NCBI GenBank assembly: GCA_027924585.1
Contig: BSBM01000865.1
Coordinates: 868,001-932,000, forward strand
DNA: 64,000 nucleotides
DNA from: Larix kaempferi
Lineage: Eukaryota; Streptophyta; Pinopsida; Pinales; Pinaceae
Direction: 5' to 3'
Shown here: positions 55,912 to 64,000 of the stretch, piece by piece
Numbering within the stretch: the first letter of the stretch is position 1
Layout of the letters: each line of letters opens with the position of its first letter
Made by a program: the position numbers and the translations under genes
The notes under the pieces: model-generated
The model's database searches: none
Told to the model about the DNA's origin: nothing
The model's input: the letters and a program-made list of their open reading frames with translations, nothing else

Positions 55912-56640
55912 TTCTATATTTAGAGCAATCTACACTGTTTTCATTAGTATCAAATTTTGCCATTTCTTCTTCACATTTTTTAAATTGTAGAAAATGGTAG
56001 ATCCAGTGGTGTCGGCGGCATATACGTGAGAAGCATATGGCGGGGAGTGGGTTTGTTAGTGACACTAACCAACGTTGTAGAACGTTATTTATGTTTCCCG
56101 GCGCAGTTGAAAATACAATGTGCTTCTCTTCTCTTCTCTTGTGTGTAGATTCATATGAATATCCACCCTCTGCAGACATACGCTCTTGGCCTCGCCCTAA
56201 TTGCCATTGTCGCCTAATCAATTTCTCGGTTACAAAACCATTCAGAATTTAGCCGGCGGATAACTTTCGAGAAATGTAGGGGACAACGTAGGGAGATTGT
56301 TTTCTGTCCGAAACCATTTGTTTGATTGAGAGTATCTACCGGCACAAGATGGAGTCCTTTGCCAGCGAACCGGTGCATCTGTCCATTGTTTTATGAAATC
56401 TGTTGTTGCTGTATGTTGGGTTATGAGTCTAGCGGTGAGCCCGAGAATCCTTCTCTTTGGGATTTGGGCAAATGTAAATGGCTGGCACTTGGCAGGTTTA
56501 CTGGATACTTATCAAAATTGAAACCCACTCGAGTTTGCATCATAATCGAAAAGGATTTGATGTTCATAACTTTGGTTACTTTAAGTAGGTTTAAAAGTGC
56601 CACTCGAGTTTCATGTGTTTTAACACTTTTTTGGAGGGGT
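55912..56640 (+). promoter_or_regulatory. CpG-rich promoter/5'-region-like block, copy B
   Basis: Counterpart of 43975-44620. The acceptor-like site here ends gtgtag rather than gtgcag, and the frame after it is shifted by a 6-bp deletion of one tatgaa unit. No family recognised. Confidence 0.35.
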
Positions 56641-58988
56641 TGTAGAACATTTAATGGGAGTTGTTTAACACATAGATGATAATGGGATTTCGAAAATGGT
56701 TAGATTGTAGTTTTTCATGGTTAAGAATTTTATTTTTGATTTCAATTGTTTTAAAAGAAATTTTTTAATTTACTGGTTCTACAATAAGAGTAACTTATGG
56801 TGTACTTTAAATATTTCATGTTTTTAATTTTTTTAGTATATATATATATTTTTATTTTGTTCTTATTCAGATTGGAAATCTTTAAAAAAATTTAGAATTA
56901 CATATGTTTGTTATGGAAATTGCATAATTTGGGTGTCATAGAAATATTCGAAGATGTTGAATCTATTTATAAAGTTAAAAATATAGAAATTTAGGTTTTA
57001 CCAAAAAACAGTTACTAGATTCCGACCAAAACCCACTGTCCAAAACATAAAATGAATAAATCAAACATTTTTAATTAAATTTTAAAAAACATATATTAAA
57101 AAATAAAAACAAAACCATCTCATCGTTAAAATATACTCACATTTAATATTTCTCTATTCACATTTAATATTAATCTATTTAATATTAATCTATTTAAAAT
57201 GTACAATTATATCACACAAATTTAAATTCTAACACTTTAGTAATAAGTCCTTAATGATGGCTCAAAATTTTATCTTTCATTAACCCAAAGAATCCAAATC
57301 TATGTATATGATTTCAATATATCAACACATGTTGTATTCAGGAAATCGAAAAAAGAAATATTTAATTCCAATATAAGTGAAATCTAAGTAGCTGCCCTTC
57401 GTATTATCCCATTATCAATCACTTATCTTGTATATAAATAGATGAAAAATAGATGTAGCTTATCTTCGATACGTGGATGCTATCTTTATCCTACAAGCAT
57501 GCTTTCTTCTTCAATATATGATATAATTGCATGGAGCTCCATTGCCATAATGCAATATTTTACTATCATAACTTATGAAAATGGAAACCTGGAAACTCAT
57601 GGAAACTTTAATTTTAGGTTTCTTCATCGTTTTTTAAGTAGTTTTTTACTATGGTTAAGTATGTTTACTTTTACATTTTTGTTTAGTTATATGCATTTAT
57701 TTAAATTTTCAATTTAATATTCAAGGGCTATGGAGAATTCATATCAAGATGTATACTTAATTTTTTTTAAACAGGGTAGATTCAAGGTACATCACCTTTA
57801 ATTTACATTTAGTTGTTAATGTTGATATATTTATTTAGAAAAACATTTGGTATTTTTAATAGATGGTAACTAATCATTCAACTATGGATTTTTTTTTTTT
57901 CAATAAAGACTCACCACTTAAATTATTATAAGTGATCCAAGAACAAAAGTTTGTCTTTTATTTTTTTTGAAGTTTGGCTTTATCAATAGCTTCGGATGAA
58001 GATTCTTCTTTCTTTGTGCTTAGAATTAAATCTATTTCCCTCTAAAAAGGGTGTGTTCTCAACTATGAAATGAAATAGTGAATGAATTTTAGTTGAATGC
58101 CTTGCTTTGTGAAACACAATCAAGATTCCAACAATCAAACTTTTTACCAATTTGACTGTGGTTCATTATTTTCTAATTAATGAGTCATTCTCGCTCTATC
58201 TTGGACTCCACATATTGTAACAGAGAATTTGGCCTATGGATAGTTAAACTCTCTCATGGGATTGGAAAGCTCCCTAGACACCTAACCCAAGAAAGAAAGG
58301 AAACAAATGGTTGTCTACTCTCCTATATCTATCACAATACAGAAGCATTCATAAAAGAGAAGAGAAAGAAGAGGGAAATGCCTTACTTCCAATCTGTAGG
58401 TTGTCCTAGCTTCAACTCCAAGCTTGATGTCCAAACATGTAGATCTACAAACAACATAGGGAACCAACCTTCCAAGCACACAAATGTTGTTGAATATGAT
58501 TGTCATTGATGCCAAAAGTATTCATTAAATGACAAAGGATATGATGATATCGAATGCATGATGATGTGGCATGTTTGATGAATGTGCAAATCCATCTGAT
58601 GGTGTTCTAGTACCTTCACGATGTCATGGTTAAAATTTGACATCATTATATAAAGGTTTGACAGTTTGGTCAAACTTTGGAAATTGACTAAGTATTGGAA
58701 AATTAGTCTAAGTTGCTCTAGGAAAATGCCCACCACCTTCTGTATTTGATTGATTAATTAATTCCGAGAATATATGGATCCAGATTGTTTGGTTGTGCAT
58801 CTAACCATATGATTAGTTTGTCCAAACAGACTCTGAAGGTGAAGTTATTAGTCTTCCAAAAGTTCCTTTTGGCTTGATTTGCACTGTTCCAGTAAAATGC
58901 CCGCCAAGTATAGAAGATGAAGAAGATGAAGAGGAATAATGGGTTGGCCTAGTGTGATTGGTCCCTAACAAAAAGCAGAGTCCTTAAT

Positions 58989-59250
58989 TATTTCCACAAG
59001 GGGCTTGGGATATGCTCGCAAGGGGCTTGAATAATTCCCACAAGGGGATTGGGATATGCCTGCAAGGGGCTTGAATAATTCCCACAAGACGCTTGGGATA
59101 TGCCCGCAAGGGGCTTGAATAATGCCCACAAGGGGCTTGGGTATGCCCACACAAGGGTTTAAATATGCCCGCGAAGGAATTAATATATGCCTGGAAGAGG
59201 CATAATGATATGCCCGCACAAAGCTTATATTAATCCCGCAAAGAGGTATT
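58989..59250 (+). repeat. Minisatellite, ~20/41-bp units (cccacaaggggcttg)
   Basis: About twelve units alternate: (c)ccacaaggggcttggg atatg and cccgcaaggggcttgaataat, making a 41-bp higher-order unit. Units decay toward the right end. Found only in copy B. Confidence 0.93.
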
Positions 59251-60712
59251 TTAAGTATGGTGGGGCAAATGATTCGAGCATTCCAGATAGATTAATTTAG
59301 TAGTGTGAAGGTGCAAATTATATGCGAGAAGTTAAGAAATGCGTAGAGGATTTTAATCATGCTTGATCGAAAATTAATCAATAAAACAAGAATTAATTAA
59401 CTCTGTGTGAAAGGGTGTGATGATGGAAGGGACGCAATGATAAAAATGAGACACCATTCTCAATTGGAAGGACGTGAAGGTGAATGGACACGATGGATGA
59501 AAATGCACAATGGTTCGATCTCATAAAAGAATATATAAACAAAATATTGAATTAAAGAAAGATGTCTCTGTAGTATAGATCGAGGTAGCAGCAAGAAAAG
59601 ACAGAGAGCAAGAAAATGAAGAATAACTAGACTTGACAGAATTGAAGAAATAAGAAGATCTAGAAATCTGATAAAACCAAATCAGGGTGGTAGGATGATG
59701 CTAGGGTAGGCTACAAGCCTGCAGGGGGTTGTACTCTCCTTCCAGTAGTGGCTAGAAACCAAGGGTGTTGTGGCATCCTTATCTGTTGGTGCAGATAGAA
59801 AAACCGGGGTGTTGGCGCATCCTTTCTGTAGTAGTAGAAAAACAATTTTGTAAAATTCATCTTATTAATGAGCTTGATTTTTTGGTTTTCTCTTTGAGTT
59901 TTCCATGATAAAATTATGTGTCCTTACTTATCTGATTCATTGTTATATTGTTTTAACACTAGAAGCTGAGAATTGTCATGCCCCTAAGGAATGATAGGGA
60001 GCGAAAATCTCCTCAAAGGCTCAAAAAGCGTGATTTGGAAAGTGGTTTTCAAACCCCTCTTGGTTGGATTTGCTTCCAAATCTAGTCAAGGAAGGGACCA
60101 ACAAGATGATGAAGGGTTGTAACACTTCCTAGGAGGTAAAAACATCAGGTTTATCATGGTGATATGACATGAAGACCATAAATAATGCATGGTGTGACAT
60201 TTTAAGGTGTAACAGATGCCCCCTAAAGTGTGAGGTCAGAAGAAATCTGATGGTCGAAACACTTTACCAAAACATGGGTGCAAAGGGATATCTGAAAGAG
60301 AGCCGGAAAGGAGTTGCAATAAAATACCAAAATGTATATCAACATCATCCCTGAGGAGGGCATACCTATGCTCAAAATAAACTGAGTCAAAGCATGGTTG
60401 TTGACCAATACATTGCAGATCCATGATAGTATTGACTTAGGCCACGACCGCCAACATACATTGTGGATCTGTACCTATATGACTGAACAAAATCATGGCT
60501 ATGAGAGGACAAAGTAGATCCATTATGAGATAATAACACAACCAAGACCAATACAAAGTGGATCTGTGTGACAGTACATCAATGAGGTAACCAACACAAT
60601 GTCCATATGGGAACTTGCTCAAAAAATCTCCATTGTAACCTGGGTAAAAACCCAATAAGGATCCCTTTGCACAGGCTGGTGTGAAAACACTAGCTACAAT
60701 AAATATGCACTT

Positions 60713-61140
60713 AATGTACCCATGTCCTTGTGCACCTCCTCCTCCTTGGGATTTGGACGTATATTGCCAGGATGAACCGATGCACTACCTCTCCTGCTGT
60801 TAACGTCGGTGGCAGCTGGTCCTAGTGTGGCCTCGTGCCTCGATGGATGAGAACTCTAATGAGCCATGCCTCGTGGGGCCACCTCAGATATTCTTGTGCT
60901 CCCTTGAGCATGAAGAAACGAACTCCGCTTTGGAGAAGTCTTTGTATCACATTCCATTGTGACACACTTAATCGATTTTATATTCATTAAACTTAAGAGC
61001 ATGTGCTAAGTATAATCAATTACAACGAATCATTAACATAGGAAAATAACTACTTTAAATCAACTTGATGCTAATTTATTTTAACATAGGAGAATCATTA
61101 TTATATATATATTTGAATCTAAGTTATTGATCTTATAGAT
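60713..61140. other. Unrecognised, partly CpG-containing sequence right of copy B
   Basis: The minus strand at 60720-60850 has an open stretch reading PAATDVNSRRGSASVHPGN-like sequence without known similarity. Confidence 0.3.
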
Positions 61141-61149
61141 AATTTGGTT

Positions 61150-61412
61150 TATTATATTCATAATTTGCAATTGAAATCTCAAGGGGCATGTGGCAATCAC
61201 TTAAGGGAAAGTGGCTCTCAATCTAGCATATCTACATCATTTGAAATTTTAATTTGCAATTGAAATTGCAATTTGCAATTTCAATTGTATTTTGCATTTT
61301 CAATTTCAAATTTCAATTTGCAAATGAAATTGCGAATTGCAATCGACCTTAAAATTGCAATTGAAATTTGTAATTTGAATTTGAATTTGAAATTTCAATT
61401 TCAAAGGTTTTC
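61150..61412. repeat. AATTGCAATTT / AAATTTCAATT self-complementary simple repeat
   Basis: Dense mixture of (a)attgcaattg, aaatttcaattt and tgaatttgaa words on both strands. Many are palindromic or mutually inverted, so the tract can fold on itself. Confidence 0.9.
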
Positions 61413-61435
61413 AATTTTTTTTTTTGGAATGTTAT

Positions 61436-61589
61436 CGGTTGGAAAAAAACGGGCAAAGCTGGGCAGCATTTATGTTCATGCCATTACATATTTTAAAATA
61501 AAACCAGGCCATTTGATATAAACATAGATATTTAAAACTTGAATAAATAAATAAACTTAAATTTAAAATTTAAAACATATTTAACCTAA
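61436..61589 (+). repeat. Direct repeat, left copy
   Basis: From ggttggaaaaaaacgggca to catatttaacctaa. The right copy is 61788-61937; they share aacttgaataaataaat and taaatttaaaatttaaaac without change. Confidence 0.85.
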
Positions 61590-61758
61590 TGTAATTGGTT
61601 TTGTTACACATGTTTTCACTAGGTGTTTTCAATCAGTTTTCACATGGTTCTTGGTAATTGATAATTCATGGTTCTTGGTAATTCAATCAATTTTTACGAT
61701 GTTCTTTGTTTTTTTCACATGGTTCTCTGTTTTATTTTCAAATGTGTATTTTTTTTAA

Positions 61759-61800
61759 TTTTTTTCAATCCTCGTGGCATTCTCAGAGGATTGAAAAAAA
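61759..61800 (+). other. Perfect 15-bp inverted repeat
   Basis: Arms tttttttcaatcctc and gaggattgaaaaaaa with a 12-base loop (gtggcattctca). It lies at the left edge of the second direct-repeat copy. Confidence 0.92.
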
Positions 61801-61937
61801 TCGGGCAACATTTTTGCTTGCCAAGACACATTTTAAAATAAAACCCGCAGCATGCCCGTTGATATAAAAATAAATATTTAAAACTTGAATAAATAAATAA
61901 AACTTAAATTTAAAATTTAAAACATATTTAACCTAAG
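61788..61937 (+). repeat. Direct repeat, right copy
   Basis: Second copy of 61436-61589, about 350 bp to the right. It ends where the GC-rich block begins (acctaagggggggcgcac). Confidence 0.85.
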
Positions 61938-62215
61938 GGGGGGCGCACGAAGATGGTCCCCATTTTCGTTGCAATGGGGGCATGCTAGCGGGAAAAAAAA
62001 ATGGTGCGTATGCACCTAAGGAAGCGCGCATGCGCCGCTAGGTTTGGTACCGAACCGAGGCGCGTGCGCGTATGTGTTGTGTACGTGTTCCTGGCGCATG
62101 CGCGCAATAGTGGCACGCACACGCCTCTGTTAAAAAAAAAAAACATTGCCCAATTTTCGCATTGTTCCATTGGGTCGGTCGAGCGCGACTTGCACCTCCG
62201 CATGCGCATGAATTC
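61938..62215. promoter_or_regulatory. CpG-rich block with repeated GCATGC / GCGCATGCGC palindromes
   Basis: GC-rich island in AT-rich DNA, ending about 200 bp before the first ATG of the multi-exon gene. Palindromes: gcgcatgcgc(c) near 62027, gcgcatgcgcgc near 62094, gcatgcgcatg near 62201, plus ggcgcgtgcgcg and tatgcacc-type words. It may be the gene's promoter or a transposon's subterminal region. Confidence 0.55.
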
Positions 62216-64000
62216 AACTACCAATGTTTCCCAAATCAACTTCAAAACCACCCCACAACACCCACTAACTCATCAACAGGGCGATTGATAGGTAAACATC
62301 AAGTTTTGTTTTCATTTTATTCATTCTTTCTATCAATTTTTTTATTTTTTTTGTTTATTTAATTGTAAATAATTCTCAAATTTTGAAAACAATGAACCAA
62401 TTTTCTATTGCAGATTGTAAACTGAGACAATGAGTGAACAAGATGTTAACCCCGAGTCTGGTGGAACACAAGAAAACCCAAACCTTGGACCCAATGCCGA
62501 AGAAAACCGTGAACACAATCCAAATGTCGATCAAAACCAAAACCCACAACCTGATTTTGAACAAGATGACATTACCCACTATGTAAATGAAATGCGAGTG
62601 CACACTCGCGAACTTAGAAACTCAGGTGAACCATCTCGATTGTCTCTTGCCACGTCAATTGAGAACTCAATCAACTCCCTCATACATGCACACCAGCAAT
62701 TGAGAGACATGACTCAATTTAGAGCTAGGATGCGGGAGTACTACTCCACGAGCATCTCCTAGGAAGCAATAAAAGATTTGAACATTTCAAAATCCCAATT
62801 ATATAGTATGTTCATCGAGCCGAAAATAGGCCAACTACCAAACATTACGAAGCCACATGTCTGCATGGATTGGTGTCGTTACCAACCGTGGAGGTACAAT
62901 TGGATGCAGAGGTGGTTCATGGTGTACGATAAACTCCCTGCAATAATAGGGAGGTTCCACAGTACTTTCTTCACCAACTGTGGGCTGAGTTTTGCCTCGA
63001 TTTACATGTCAACTATTTTGACATAACCAAGTTCCAGGGTGTTGGGCATGGTTCTGCCCAAGATCGACCTACTCCCAGGAGGAACCCACTGAGAGGGCCA
63101 CCAACTCCGAGGCACGACCCCAACCCCTCTCCCCAGCCACCTCAGTTTCCCCATAAGCTTGATTAGATCTAGGTGGCAATGAGGAATGTTGCACGTGGTC
63201 TCTTCAAACACACCTCCTTTGTAGCAGCGACTACAGTGGAGAGGTCGGGTGACCTTGATAGAGATCCAGGTGCAGGGCCTTCACAACATGGCCAAGATAG
63301 ACCCATGACCGATGGTAGCCATGCTGGGAATTCTAGTTCAATGGGGACAATGCCACATCTTTGTCCCCATTGCGGGCACACTTGCCCTGGCCCGATCGAG
63401 GGTTGTTATATGGATCAGGTCAGCAATTTTTTTAATGTGTTTTCAATCATCACTTTATAACTTGTAAAGTATTTTGAAAGTATTTTTGTTTGACTTAAAC
63501 TATTATTTCAATGTACAGTTATTCAGATCTGATACACCGAGATGGGAGAACGTAGAATCTCCCAACCTAGATGCAGCAATGGCAGCTGCAACTGAAATTG
63601 CAGCACCCCACATGGAGGTATTTTCAGTACCTGGCACAATTTTGTTATTACTTATGTCATTTATATTACTCAAGTATTTATATTTATGGCATATACGTTG
63701 ATAGTTCGTACAATGTTTTTGAATATCTTGATTTCCTAGATAATGATTTGTTTAACATGTTCATAACATACATGCATTTTGTTGTCCACAGGTGTTTCAT
63801 GACTACGGTGATCAGCCACCCCCACCAGGGATTGGCACAACACCATATACACAAGTACAATGTGTAGTTATAGGCATGATTTTAATTTGATTTGTTACGA
63901 CTTACTATGGTTTAATTTATTGTTTGTTTACTAAATTGTGATATTACAAATGTATATGTAGGTTCCACCAACAGCTGTGTCTCCGCATTTTAGTCCTGTG
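62216..64000 (+). pseudogene. Unrecognised multi-exon gene or transposon gene, running off the window
   Basis: Consistent gene structure: donor AG/gtaaac at 62292, acceptor ending 62413, ATG at 62430. The frame begins MSEQDVNPESGGTQENPNLG, is acidic and Asn/Pro-rich, and continues NEMRVHTRELRNSGEPSRL to an in-frame TAG at 62761. It then reads EAIKDLNISKSQLYSMFIEP and WMQRWFMVYDKLPAIIGRF. A frame change near 62950 leads to EVPQYFLHQLWAEFCLDLHV, then a Pro-rich tail and a stop at 63163. The next part (63173-63418) has SGDLDRDPGAGPSQHG and PHLCPHCGHTCPGPIEG, ending MDQ with donor CAG/gtcagc. Exons 63519-63617 (LFRSDTPRWENVE...PHME), 63792-about 63855 (VFHDYGDQPPPPG) and 63962 onward (VPPTAVSPHFSPV) all join in phase 0 with good splice sites. 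I do not recognise the protein. The in-frame stop and frame changes suggest decay, or extra introns I missed. Confidence 0.5.

Larger units (their letters stand above)
53445..60712 (+). repeat. Segmental duplication, copy B
   Basis: Direct repeat of 40305-48510. The left breakpoint falls inside the ascorbate peroxidase exon. At 59945-59960 the copy joins directly across the 590 bp present in copy A, through a shared taa, as in a deletion by microhomology. A block at 58665-59583 is unique to B and includes a minisatellite. Confidence 0.92.

Noticed and set aside
45311-57717. Two 91-codon hydrophobic frames of identical length (45311-45586 and 57442-57717)
   Set aside because: They are the same spot of the segmental duplication. 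About 9 replacement and 4 silent differences is what neutral drift gives, and there is no known domain.
61985-62362. Overlapping frames in the CpG-rich block
   Set aside because: Long frames on both strands arise from the GC-rich composition; the palindromes explain the apparent His/Arg-rich products.
1-64000. CRISPR arrays, rRNA, intact tRNA genes, organellar gene blocks
   Set aside because: None seen. The tandem repeats lack the regular repeat-spacer pattern of CRISPR, and the tRNA-like sequences cannot form full cloverleaves.

Overview
This window looks like nuclear DNA from a large, repeat-rich seed-plant genome. The evidence is AT-rich intergenic sequence, plant-type Ty1/copia and Ty3/gypsy retrotransposons, a CACTA (En/Spm) TNP2 transposase relic, and broken plant genes that keep plant-like splice sites (ascorbate peroxidase). 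A gymnosperm is plausible from the density of old, nested elements, but nothing here proves it. I see no bacterial operons, rRNA, CRISPR array or complete intact host gene.

Layout, left to right. At 0.4-1.1 kb (minus) lies a broken, intron-free stretch of a coatomer beta-prime (COPI) gene. At 2.1-2.5 kb is an LTR-like segment. At 2.9-4.7 kb (plus) is a CACTA TNP2 pseudogene with DUF4218 and DUF4216 regions and an internal 175-bp tandem duplication. At 7.7-8.5 kb is a tandem array with an exact 252-bp period. At 9.4-15.4 kb are a copia integrase fragment and a minus-strand Ty3/gypsy pol relic. The gypsy relic is split by a 2.4-kb LTR-like insertion with a 5-bp target-site duplication. At 18.3-23.4 kb (minus) is a nearly full-length but dead Ty1/copia element whose 5' LTR is cut to about 25 bp. 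The stretch from 23.4 to 32.5 kb is mostly unrecognised, with a gypsy gag relic and its primer-binding site at 29.1-29.8 kb. At 32.5-39.3 kb (plus) is a copia element with two LTRs and a GAGCT target-site duplication; it has lost most of its coding region and landed in a tRNA-like (SINE-like) sequence.

From about 40.3 to 60.7 kb there is a direct segmental duplication. Copy A (40.3-48.5 kb) and copy B (53.4-60.7 kb) each carry the 3' end of an ascorbate peroxidase gene with its introns, a CpG-rich unit that resembles a promoter or first exon, and several kb of noncoding DNA. By eye they differ by about 5-8 percent, plus large indels. The 5 kb between them holds a 220-bp G-rich tract beside hairpins, a long C-poor T-rich tract, and an array of repeats carrying tRNA B-box-like sequence.

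The right end (61-64 kb) has palindromic and direct repeats and a CpG-rich block with repeated GCATGC motifs. It then has a multi-exon, unrecognised gene with consistent phase-0 splice sites that runs off the window. The genes do not form a pathway: the window is mainly a record of transposition, nesting, duplication and decay.
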